This document shows, piece by piece, positions 16,708 to 25,647 of a DNA stretch of 32,619 nt (positions within the stretch are counted from its first letter, which is position 1; each line of letters starts with the position of its first letter). This DNA is from Candidatus Parcubacteria bacterium (GTDB lineage Bacteria > Patescibacteriota > Minisyncoccia > JAHIHE01 > JAGLIN01), in NCBI GenBank assembly GCA_023140775.1, contig JAGLLA010000004.1:1-32619 (forward strand), in the 5' to 3' direction. The notes beneath the pieces are model-generated. The model made no database searches and had not been told where the DNA came from. It worked only from the letters and a program-made list of their open reading frames with translations. The translations under genes and the position numbers were made by a program.

Positions 16708-16754
16708 TTAATTAAATCTATGTTTATAATATTAATAGCATACCAAATTTAAGC

Positions 16755-16946
16755 AAAAAAAGAAAGCATTCAATAAATTGCAGACAGCTAGATCCTCAGC
16801 TTATAAAAGGATGAGGGTGGAGAAATTTCCGAGGAATAGACCAGAAAATTCCAATAGAGGAACCCAAACTACCCAGGTCTGGGATAATATCCCCAACTGT
16901 CTACAAATTACTAAATACTTTTAAATGTCGAACTTTTCTAACTTGA
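16755..16946 (-). ncRNA. Unannotated structured RNA, 6S-RNA-like architecture (family not established)
   Basis: Arms 16763-16787 and 16897-16921 form a 25-position stem (20 WC, 4 G.U on the minus strand, 1 mismatch); internal hairpins GGGAT-att-ATCCC, GGAAT...ATTCC, ATCCT...AGGAT; minus-strand TTGACA-N17-TACACT promoter; T-run at the 3' end. Confidence 0.65.
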
Positions 16947-16952
16947 CTGATA

Positions 16953-16981
16953 AGTGTAGCAGAAATGACAAATCTTGTCAA
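16953..16981 (-). promoter_or_regulatory. Sigma70-type promoter for the candidate ncRNA
   Basis: Minus strand TTGACA (16981-16976), 17-nt spacer, TACACT (16958-16953). Confidence 0.7.
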
Positions 16982-17002
16982 GAGCTGTGAATCTGTTATA
17001 AT
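16975..17002 (+). promoter_or_regulatory. Sigma70-type promoter for ruvB
   Basis: TTGTCA (16975-16980), 16-nt spacer, TATAAT (16997-17002). Confidence 0.6.
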
Positions 17003-17114
17003 AAGATTAGCTAATTGCTTTAAAATAGGTGAAGTTCGCGATCAATAGAACAAATTTATGATTACTAAGTTATTATATAATTTAAGATAATATAACACTA
17101 ACCTTTTAATAAAT

Positions 17115-18128
17115 ATGGAAATTACTGATTCAAAAGAAATAATCGAAGATGAGAGCCTAGATTTATCTCTTAGACCAAAATTTCTCAAGGAATTTATTGG
17201 CCAAGACAAAATCAAAAAAAATATTGACATCCTTATCAAGGCAGCTCAAAAAAGAAATGAAACAATCGAGCATATTTTGTTCCATGGTTCAAGCGGACTT
17301 GGGAAGACAACGTTATCATATTTGATTGCCAATGAAATGAACAAAAATATCAGAATTACCTCTGGACCAGCAATCGAAAAAGTTGGTGATCTAGGAGCGA
17401 TCTTAACAAACATGGAAGACGGCGATATTCTGTTCATTGATGAGATTCATAGATTAAATAAATTGATTGAAGAAGTCTTATATCCTGCAATGGAAGATTA
17501 TGCCCTGGACATTATTGTTGGCAAGGGACCATCGGCCAGAACTATTCGACTAGATCTTCCACAATTTACCCTTATTGGAGCAACAACCAGGATTGACCTA
17601 ATTTCCTCTCCCCTTCTGAATCGTTTTGGAATTTCACAAAGACTTGATTTTTACAATAATGATGACATAAAACAAATTGTAAAAAGATCTGGTAAAATTT
17701 TGGACATTGCCATAGATTCAGATGGGGCTGATAAGATTGCAAAAAGCTCAAGGCAAACACCAAGAATTGCAAATCGTCTTTTAAAAAGGGTTCGTGATTT
17801 TGCTCAAGTCAAAGGAGATGGAATTATCAACGAAGGCATTGTCGGTCAAACTTTTGATCACCTCGAAATTGACAATTACGGACTAGAACATACTGACAGG
17901 AAAATTCTTGAAATAATTATAGAAAAATTTAATGGAGGTCCAGTTGGCGTTTCAACGATTGCAGCTAGCCTAAGTGAACAAGAAGACACAATTGAATATG
18001 TGTATGAGCCATATCTCCTGCAACTAGGTTTTCTTCAAAGGACACCCAGAGGAAGAAAGGTGACGAAACTTGCTTACAATCATCTCGGTTTTGATTTTCC
18101 AAAAGATAATCAAAACACTTTAATATAA
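17115..18128 (+). CDS. ruvB: Holliday junction DNA helicase RuvB
   Basis: [26 protein letters not shown], Walker [57 protein letters not shown]. Confidence 0.97.
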   Translation: MEITDSKEIIEDESLDLSLRPKFLKEFIGQDKIKKNIDILIKAAQKRNETIEHILFHGSSGLGKTTLSYLIANEMNKNIRITSGPAIEKVGDLGAILTNMEDGDILFIDEIHRLNKLIEEVLYPAMEDYALDIIVGKGPSARTIRLDLPQFTLIGATTRIDLISSPLLNRFGISQRLDFYNNDDIKQIVKRSGKILDIAIDSDGADKIAKSSRQTPRIANRLLKRVRDFAQVKGDGIINEGIVGQTFDHLEIDNYGLEHTDRKILEIIIEKFNGGPVGVSTIAASLSEQEDTIEYVYEPYLLQLGFLQRTPRGRKVTKLAYNHLGFDFPKDNQNTLI

Positions 18129-18145
18129 ATAATTTTTCAAAGATT

Positions 18146-18418
18146 ATGTCATTAGCTACATCATTCCCTTTTGTAGATTTTCTAGCTTTTGTTTTTATCC
18201 CCTTGGGTATCTTTTTCATTTTCGGCTGGTTGATCTTTTATCACTTGAATAAATACGGAATCAAGGGAGATCTAACAAAAAAAGTTGCTTTGTTTTTTAT
18301 CACAATTCTTATTTTCATATCTTTACTAATAACTTCTCTTTTTTTGATGATAAATTGGAATGAAATTAGCATAGAAGATCTAATGGAAATATCAAACATT
18401 AGCCTATTTAATAAATAA
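18146..18418 (+). CDS. Hypothetical membrane protein
   Basis: Two strong hydrophobic helices; sits in tight array between ruvB and the PH-domain gene. Confidence 0.6.
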   Translation: MSLATSFPFVDFLAFVFIPLGIFFIFGWLIFYHLNKYGIKGDLTKKVALFFITILIFISLLITSLFLMINWNEISIEDLMEISNISLFNK

Positions 18419-18419
18419 T

Positions 18420-19007
18420 ATGACCAAAAAATCAATAAACCTGCATAAAGTAGACAAATACACTTTTCCTGGACAACATCACAACGAAAGTGTAGTTCTT
18501 GTTCTGCGCAAGCACTCAATATCTCTTCTTCCTTATGTAATCCAACTCTTCTTGTTTTTATTTTTGCCTATCTTGATATATATATTTCTTGTTCCCAAAG
18601 CATTTCCAGCTTTTCTTGAATTTCCTTATCAAAACGTTTATCTTTTAACTTCTGTTATTTATTACGGGTTTATCTGGATTATAGCTTTTGTGATCTGGGT
18701 GGACTACTACCTGGATGTTTGGATCATAACAAATCAGCGACTAATTGATATCGAACAAAAAGGTTTTTTTAATCGTAGCGTTTCTGAATTAGACTTAAAA
18801 AAGATTCAAGATATCACAAGTAGTGTTAGCGGAGCGATTCCGACCATGTTTGGTTTTGGAAATATTCACATTCAAACGGCGGCCGAAGAAAACAAGTTCG
18901 AGATCAAGTCCGTCCCTCATCCAGTCACTGCCCGCAGAAAGATTATCGAACTCTACAAACACGCCAAGGAAAAAGACAGATTTATTTTCAGAGACAGAGA
19001 TGAATAA
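18420..19007 (+). CDS. Bacterial PH-domain (bPH2/YdbS-like) membrane protein
   Basis: Two TM segments then DVWIITNQRLIDIEQKGFFNRSVSELDLKKIQDITSSVSGAIPTMFGFGNIHIQTA. Confidence 0.85.
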   Translation: MTKKSINLHKVDKYTFPGQHHNESVVLVLRKHSISLLPYVIQLFLFLFLPILIYIFLVPKAFPAFLEFPYQNVYLLTSVIYYGFIWIIAFVIWVDYYLDVWIITNQRLIDIEQKGFFNRSVSELDLKKIQDITSSVSGAIPTMFGFGNIHIQTAAEENKFEIKSVPHPVTARRKIIELYKHAKEKDRFIFRDRDE

Positions 19008-19072
19008 GAACTAAATCGCTAAATTGTTATATTGATTTATCATTTCTAATCCTGGAGCGTGAGAAACCAAAC

Positions 19073-19201
19073 TGTCATTTCGGCAGAGCGATAGCAACGA
19101 GAAATCTATAAATCAGCTAAGACTCATTACAATTTATAAATCTAGACGATACTTATTTAGTCCATAGATCTCTCAATCGCTCCACTCATTTCGAGATGAC
19201 A
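19073..19201. repeat. Dispersed intergenic repeat, copy B (inverted relative to copy A)
   Basis: TGTCATTTCGG ... TTTCGAGATGACA ends; reverse complement aligns with 2605-2760. Confidence 0.7.
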
Positions 19202-19274
19202 TATAATTGTCATTCTGGAATAAAACAGATTCAAAACATTGATCTATAAAGCACAAAACAAACAATCTGCATAA

Positions 19275-19304
19275 CAAAAAAACGGTTTAGACACCGTTTT
19301 TTTG
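19275..19304. terminator. Bidirectional rho-independent terminator
   Basis: AAAAACGGT-ttagac-ACCGTTTTTTT. Confidence 0.75.
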
Positions 19305-19317
19305 TTTATATTTTTTC

Positions 19318-19953
19318 CTATTCAACTATTTCATTTTGAAATAAAAAATCTCTCACAATTTCAAACATTATTTCATGTCCTTTGGAGTTTGGATGAAGAC
19401 CATTTTCCAATAATTTTTTATATTCTAGTTTTAGAAACTTTTCAAATATATCGAGAAAACTAATTTTATTTTCTCGACAAACTAATTTTATAATTTTATT
19501 ATAACTTTTAATGTGTTCATTTTTGTATGAAATATCAATATCCCACGAAATTGTTTTAATTTCATCAACTGGAGCAGGTCCAACGAAAACTATGTTGGAA
19601 GAAAATTTTTGAGAAATTTTGATTATTTTTGTAATATTATTTTCAAAATTATCTGGCATAACCTTAAAAGTATTTTTATTTTTAATAAACCAAGAGTCAT
19701 TCACGCCAATTGCAAAAATAATTTTTACCATCTCATTTTCCCATACTCGACAACTAATCTCATTTTCCAACCTTCGTAAAATATTTTCAGAAGTGTCTCC
19801 AGAAATTCCAAGATTATAGACAGAATAATCAAATTTCTTATTTTCTAATTCTTTTTCCATGCAAAAAACCTTCAAACGATCAGTCCATCCCCCCCTAATT
19901 TTGTCCCAAGCACCATGGGTAATACTATCTCAAAAAACTAAAATTCTCGTCAT
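19318..19953 (-). pseudogene. SGNH/GDSL-type hydrolase with in-frame TGA at codon 8 (pseudogene or recoded gene)
   Basis: MTRILVF*DSITHGAWDKIRGGWTDRLKVFCMEKE...YNLGISGDTSENILRRLENE...IIFAIGVNDSW...ENGLHPNSKGHEIMFE; TGA at 19932-19930 replaces the Gly of GDS. Confidence 0.85.
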
Positions 19954-20002
19954 GATTTTTGATTAATTTATTGATACTTTTTTTCAACTGTTAATATCCT
20001 GC

Positions 20003-21193
20003 TTATATAACTTTCACCTTTCTCAACATCAAAATCGAAAATATGCCAACTATCAAGGTTGTGATTCCGAGAATTGTCAAGGCTTGAATCAAACTATAAA
20101 CATCAACAATCCAGCCAATTATTGGAATTATCGCAGCATAAAAAAATCTTTGTGACATATTTTTAATTGATAGAACAGTAGCTCTAATTTTCGAACTAGT
20201 TGCTTTATTAATGTAGTCTTCTATAATCGGAGTTGCTAATCCATTAACAAGCTGTTGTAAAAAAATAAAAGAAAAGCTGAAAAGAAATATGAAATTACTC
20301 ATCAGAAGATAACTTATTCCAGTTAAAAATATTAACATATACAAAGTAATTTTTTGACCTAAATAATTTTCAATCCTATGAGCATATTTTGAACTGAGTG
20401 CAGCCACGAGATAAAAAGAAGCAAATACAATTCCAAAATAAGCAATATCCAATCCAGAAATTTGAAAATATGGTTGATAAAGCCAAAGACCTGCTCCGTT
20501 AAAACCGAGCAGAACTCCTGAATAAATTATAAGCCATTTCAATTTTTTGTTATTCAAAATAACAGTTTTGATAATTCTTAACATATCAACAATATACCCT
20601 TTCTTAAAAATCAATTTATGTCTGTGCGGTTCCTTTAATGATATTGAAAGAGGAATAAGAAAAAACATAAATGGAAGTGTCAGGTACATTGTCCATCTTA
20701 AATTTACTTTACCTACAAGGCCTCCTATAATACTTGCCAATGCTAAAGAAATAAATGAATAAGATAAAATATTTCCCCAAATTTTCTTATACAACCTTTC
20801 TTTTTTCAAGTCCTTCAAGGTATCATAAAGCATGGCTGAATCTGCGCCAGATATAAGAGAAATTGAAAAAGCAAATAAAATTTCAGCTATCAAGAATTGA
20901 GAAAAGTTATACCCCAAACCATAAGCTAATAAAGCCAAAAAAACAAAAACACTAGCACTTATTAGAGACATTCTTCTGCCAAAAACATCGGCAAAATAAC
21001 CTGTTGGAATTTCCAGTAAAACAATAATCACAGAATAAATTGACTGTAAAATCATTATTTCTGTGATACTTAACCCATTTTCTTGCCAAAAAAGAACCAT
21101 TATCGGCACAAAAAAGAACAATCCAGATAATATTTGAAACACATACAATTTCCAAATATTCCCTTCTATTTTATTCATATTATTTAATATCAA
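20003..21193 (-). CDS. Major facilitator superfamily transporter
   Basis: About 12 hydrophobic helices; LLEIPTGYFADVFGRRMSLISA matches the MFS loop 2-3 motif. Confidence 0.88.
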   Translation of the reverse strand: MILNNMNKIEGNIWKLYVFQILSGLFFFVPIMVLFWQENGLSITEIMILQSIYSVIIVLLEIPTGYFADVFGRRMSLISASVFVFLALLAYGLGYNFSQFLIAEILFAFSISLISGADSAMLYDTLKDLKKERLYKKIWGNILSYSFISLALASIIGGLVGKVNLRWTMYLTLPFMFFLIPLSISLKEPHRHKLIFKKGYIVDMLRIIKTVILNNKKLKWLIIYSGVLLGFNGAGLWLYQPYFQISGLDIAYFGIVFASFYLVAALSSKYAHRIENYLGQKITLYMLIFLTGISYLLMSNFIFLFSFSFIFLQQLVNGLATPIIEDYINKATSSKIRATVLSIKNMSQRFFYAAIIPIIGWIVDVYSLIQALTILGITTLIVGIFSILMLRKVKVI

Positions 21194-21209
21194 AAAGATT
21201 AGAATAAAT

Positions 21210-24200
21210 TTATTTCACCTCCACAAATCTCTTATTGCTCTCATATGATCTTCCGTTTTTTTCATTGAGAATTGCAAAGATTTTATACTTTCCGGAAATG
21301 AAATATTGCTTGTCTTCCTCCCATAAAATTTGATAGATATTTTCCTCGCCAGGAACAGCATAGTCGGCTGAACTGATTTTTTTCTTGATCCCTGGTTTTT
21401 TAACTAAATTCATGTCAGCATCATATATGCTGTCTAATTGATAATAGAAATCTACATTTCGAATATTAGATGCTGAAACCGCAGTGTTGAGTATAAATGG
21501 AAAATCGGTTTCCAAAATTGGCTTAAGATATAAAGAGGAATTATTACTGACAATAACCGTGATTTCTTTTTGAGTGAGATTTCCCACTTTATCGTATGCT
21601 CTGACTGAAACCGTATGTAATCCTTCTTTGGTTCTACTTGGCAATTTATATGAAACTTCATAGGGAGTAACCTTACCAACTCCAATGAGATTATCATCAA
21701 AATAAACATCAATTTGTCCCATACCAAAAACTGTAAATGATTCTGCGCTAACAACGATCTTGCCATTCTTAACGATCTGATTGTCTTGAGGATACCGCAC
21801 TTGCAAAATCGGCATTTTGTCTTCCTGTCTAACTGAACAAACCTCCGCAGGAAGAGTGGTGTTCATTTCAGTTTCATTCTCCTGAGCCCATAGCAAAACT
21901 GTCTCTTCCCAAGACGCAAAACTTAGGTCAGAAGAAGGATCTGCTGGAATATCTTCTCTCGGATTATCCTTGTCAACATAATACAAAATATTATGAATTT
22001 CAAGATAAGTTTTTTCATCAATTTGATCTTCTGGCGTAAGCTCAGTGGCAAGTTTGTCTACGCAGGCTTTATCGATTTCGATCACGATTTCGTTACTAAA
22101 CTCACCGTCCAGAATTCTTTTACCAGTTTCAATTGGTTTTGGAGGAATAAAGTTTTCAACTGGATCAAGAGCAAGCACTCGAGACATAAAGTCATTCCAA
22201 ATAGGAGCGGCAACCGTGATACCTCCTCCTTGTTTCATTTTTTCTCCATTATTATTTCCAGCCCAAACTCCAGTTGCTAGACCTGGAGTGTAACCTATCG
22301 TCCAGCCATCTTTATAGTCGCTAGTTGTTCCAGTTTTTGCAGCGACAGGTCTTTCTTCAAAATTTAATTTATTTTTCATTCCAAAAGTTTTCATTCTGGC
22401 ACTATTATCAGATAAAATACTGTTGATATTTCTGGCAACTTGTTGATCTAAAACGTTCTTGGGATTTTCTGTAAATTCTTGCAAAACCTCTCCATAAGAA
22501 TCTTCGATTTTCAAAATACCAACGGTATTATTTCTTTTTCCGTCATTTGCGAAAACGCTATATGCAGAAACCATATCAATTAATTTAACCTCTCCTGTTC
22601 CCAAAACCAAAGATAATCCATATTTGTCAGGACTATTCATTGTTGTAATTCCTAAATCATGCGCCATTTGTACACTATCTCCTATGCCAGCTAAATAAAG
22701 AGTTTTCACGGCAGGTATATTCAAGGATCTGCCCAATGCCTCTCTGATGGTCACTGGACCAGAAAATTGGAAATTGTAATTTTGCGGACGATATTCCTTG
22801 CCACTTCCATCTTTGCCAAAATTAGTCTCCACGTCAAAAAGAATCGTATTAGGAGTATACCCTTTCTTAAACGCGGCCGCATAGACAAAAGGTTTAAAGG
22901 ATGATCCTGGCTGACGATTCGAAATTGCCACATTTACATTACCATCTTCTTCTAAGTTGAAATAATCCTTGCTTCCAACCATCGAAAGAATCTGTCCAGT
23001 TTCAGGATCAATTGCTACTAAAGATGCATTTTTAGCATTATATTGTTTTGTGTTTTTTTCAACTCCTTTTCTCACAGCATCTTCAGCGATAAGTTGCATG
23101 TCATAATCCAAGGTTGTATAAACGCGTAAACCTCCTTTTTCAACTTTTTCCACGCCGTATTCATCAACCAATTGTTGCTTGATATACATCACAAAATGAG
23201 GAGCCTTGATACTTGCTTCAAATGGTCTAACTCTCTTTAATATTTTTTCTTCCTTGGCAATATTCGCCTCTTCTTCACTAATAAACCCCTCACCTTCCAT
23301 TTGCCAAATAATATTTTGATAACGATTTTCTACCGCCTCAGGATGAGCTCCATAGGGAGAATAATATGTGGTCGCCTTGGGGAGGCCTGCCAGAAGAGCT
23401 GACTCTGAAATGTCTAAATCTTTGGCGGATTTTCCAAAAAATGTTTGCGCTGCCGATTCAATGCCATAGGCATTCGACCCGTAAGGAATTTGATTCAAAT
23501 ACATTTCCAAAATTTCATCTTTGCTGAATTTTTGCTCAGTTTCAATTGCCAAAATCAGCTCCTTGATTTTTCTCGTGAGAGTTCGCTCAGGAGTTAGAAC
23601 AGAGTTCTTGATCAATTGTTGAGTGATGGTTGACCCTCCTTGAAGCTTCTCTCCACTAATAACATCTTTATAAATTGCCCTGGCAATACCCTTGAAATCA
23701 ACGCCGTGATGCTTATAGAATTTTTGGTCCTCAGTCGCGATTGTCGCATTAATCAAATGTTGCGAGATTTGATCGAGCTTCACCACGCTTCTTTTTTCTT
23801 CACCATGTATTTCATATAACAAATGTTCTCCCGTTCTGTCATATATTTTTGTAGATTGCGCGACACTTCTGTCGGCAATTCTATCTGGATTTGGAATATC
23901 TTTTGAAAAATATATAAAAACACCAATCATAGTCACTAGTCCAGCGACAAAAAATATAATAGACAATCTTAGCGCGAATTTGAAAAATCTCTTAATTCTT
24001 CCTTTTTTGCTCTTATTCTTTTTTATTCTTAGTACCCTTTCGAATAGAGTTGGAATCATCTTTTTTCTGATTGTCCCTTTTTTGATTATTCCTTTTCTAA
24101 CTACTTTCTTGCTATGAGAAATTTTTGGCAATTTAAAACCTGACCTTTTTTTCTGATGAGGTCTTTTTTTTACCACAATTTTCTTTTCAATTCGATATTT

Positions 24201-24215
24201 TCTTCTAACGGCCAC
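21210..24215 (-). CDS. Penicillin-binding protein 1A family (transglycosylase/transpeptidase) with C-terminal Ig-like region
   Basis: Transglycosylase motifs ATEDQKFYKHHGVD and GGSTITQQLIKN; transpeptidase motifs SSFKPF and AAKTGTTSDYKDGW. Confidence 0.95.
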   Translation of the reverse strand: MAVRRKYRIEKKIVVKKRPHQKKRSGFKLPKISHSKKVVRKGIIKKGTIRKKMIPTLFERVLRIKKNKSKKGRIKRFFKFALRLSIIFFVAGLVTMIGVFIYFSKDIPNPDRIADRSVAQSTKIYDRTGEHLLYEIHGEEKRSVVKLDQISQHLINATIATEDQKFYKHHGVDFKGIARAIYKDVISGEKLQGGSTITQQLIKNSVLTPERTLTRKIKELILAIETEQKFSKDEILEMYLNQIPYGSNAYGIESAAQTFFGKSAKDLDISESALLAGLPKATTYYSPYGAHPEAVENRYQNIIWQMEGEGFISEEEANIAKEEKILKRVRPFEASIKAPHFVMYIKQQLVDEYGVEKVEKGGLRVYTTLDYDMQLIAEDAVRKGVEKNTKQYNAKNASLVAIDPETGQILSMVGSKDYFNLEEDGNVNVAISNRQPGSSFKPFVYAAAFKKGYTPNTILFDVETNFGKDGSGKEYRPQNYNFQFSGPVTIREALGRSLNIPAVKTLYLAGIGDSVQMAHDLGITTMNSPDKYGLSLVLGTGEVKLIDMVSAYSVFANDGKRNNTVGILKIEDSYGEVLQEFTENPKNVLDQQVARNINSILSDNSARMKTFGMKNKLNFEERPVAAKTGTTSDYKDGWTIGYTPGLATGVWAGNNNGEKMKQGGGITVAAPIWNDFMSRVLALDPVENFIPPKPIETGKRILDGEFSNEIVIEIDKACVDKLATELTPEDQIDEKTYLEIHNILYYVDKDNPREDIPADPSSDLSFASWEETVLLWAQENETEMNTTLPAEVCSVRQEDKMPILQVRYPQDNQIVKNGKIVVSAESFTVFGMGQIDVYFDDNLIGVGKVTPYEVSYKLPSRTKEGLHTVSVRAYDKVGNLTQKEITVIVSNNSSLYLKPILETDFPFILNTAVSASNIRNVDFYYQLDSIYDADMNLVKKPGIKKKISSADYAVPGEENIYQILWEEDKQYFISGKYKIFAILNEKNGRSYESNKRFVEVK

Positions 24216-24385
24216 GGTATAATATTAAGTATTAAGTTATAATCTAGCCTTACTTACTACCAATATATTATAACTATAATATGAAGTTTTGAAAAGAGTG
24301 TCAATTTAAGAAGTTAATCTTCGAATCATTGCTAGACATATGAATTTATGATAACATATTTGTATATATAGAAGGAGGTAAATAA

Positions 24386-24850
24386 ATGTTCTCTAAAAAA
24401 GACAGATCATTAAAAACAAACATATCGAGAAAAACTATCATAATATTAGAATCAATAATTAGGACACTAGTTTCTATGCTCGTATTGCTTGGTTCAATGT
24501 TTTTTTGGACGATACTAAAACAGCTTGATGAAGTATTATATTTAAGTGGAATATTATACTTAACAGTGCTTTGTCTGGCAGTGATATTATCCATATACAC
24601 CACCTTAACATACGAATATAAAACGAATGAACTGATTGTCCAAGCTAATATTGTAAAAAATTCAAGAAGAAACATCGAAGAACTAAAGAAGAAAGGAATG
24701 CCAGGTCCTTTATCAGAAATTCTGCAGATGCCAGTCAATGTGCTTGATGTTGCCAGAAAAGATTATTCAGGAACAGCTGAAGTGTCTGCTGAATTTGTCA
24801 CTGGTATAAATCGAGCAACTAGAGCACTAAAAAGAGAATTTGTGAGCTAA
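24386..24850 (+). CDS. Hypothetical protein with two transmembrane helices
   Basis: GAAGGAGG Shine-Dalgarno upstream; two hydrophobic helices then a soluble tail. Confidence 0.6.
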   Translation: MFSKKDRSLKTNISRKTIIILESIIRTLVSMLVLLGSMFFWTILKQLDEVLYLSGILYLTVLCLAVILSIYTTLTYEYKTNELIVQANIVKNSRRNIEELKKKGMPGPLSEILQMPVNVLDVARKDYSGTAEVSAEFVTGINRATRALKREFVS

Positions 24851-25048
24851 AAAATTCTAGCAACTGAGAGGCGAAATTCAATTAGTCTCTTTTTTTATAT
24901 CTCAAATTTCTTGTAAAATGAGCTAAGTTATGATAAGTTAAGAGTAGAAATAGAATTTTTGTTGATTATTATAAAAAACTTTATAGTTAATTTAATATTT
25001 CTCACATGGGTTACGTATTTCTTTAAATGTAAAATTTAATTTTTAGAC

Positions 25049-25075
25049 AAAAAAATAGAGGACACCTTTCAGTAT
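25049..25075 (-). terminator. Rho-independent terminator for the 25094..25579 ORF
   Basis: Minus strand GGATAC-tgaaag-GTGTCC followed by TCTATTTTTTT. Confidence 0.6.
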
Positions 25076-25093
25076 CCCATAGAATTAGTTTTG

Positions 25094-25579
25094 TCATCCA
25101 AAATATTCAACCCATTGCTTTAATTTTTTTGGACTTTTAGGTTGAGTTGGTCTTAAATTTAAAGCGAAAGTTTTTTGCACTTTATTTGCCATTCTGTTGT
25201 CTTGATTTCCGCAGAGTAAACGCGAATCGAATATGATTTTTAGATGATACGGCCCTGGTCCATCTTCAAGCTCAACCTCGAACTTTCTCATTTTGTTAAT
25301 CCTACCAAGAATGCCACTTAATCTTTCCAAATCGCCCTTTTCCATTACCAGCTGAAGTCGAACACTATCAGCAGTTAATAATAAATATTCGCGACATCCT
25401 ATTCTTCTTATACTAGAAGAAAGTGGCTTGTGTTTACGTATTCTCCTAGCAAGTTCTCCAATCCAATAGTTTTCGAATCTTTCATTGCCTGATTTGATAA
25501 TAATTCCCTCTATTGTGTCAGGATTACCTACAATTAATGAAGCACTTATTGGGCCAATAAATCCTTTATCCTTCTTCAT
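25094..25579 (-). CDS. Hypothetical protein
   Basis: 161 aa ORF with GGAGGTATTAATATG start context; no recognised family. Confidence 0.65.
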   Translation of the reverse strand: MKKDKGFIGPISASLIVGNPDTIEGIIIKSGNERFENYWIGELARRIRKHKPLSSSIRRIGCREYLLLTADSVRLQLVMEKGDLERLSGILGRINKMRKFEVELEDGPGPYHLKIIFDSRLLCGNQDNRMANKVQKTFALNLRPTQPKSPKKLKQWVEYFG

Positions 25580-25647
25580 ATTAATACCTCCATATCAATT
25601 TATATATTACCAATACAATATACAATAATCATATAATTGTCAATACT

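Noticed and set aside
16755-16946. Candidate RNA as RNase P RNA, tmRNA or SRP RNA
   Set aside because: I could not find the conserved RNase P core, a tmRNA tRNA-like 3' end or the SRP GGAA/GNRA helix 8 signature.
21452-22933. Additional ORFs inside the PBP1A gene
   Set aside because: Shadow frames of a gene with intact catalytic motifs in the main frame.
24851-24900. Possible terminator after the 24386..24850 ORF
   Set aside because: AGAG...CTCT followed by T-run is present but the stem is too short to call with confidence.
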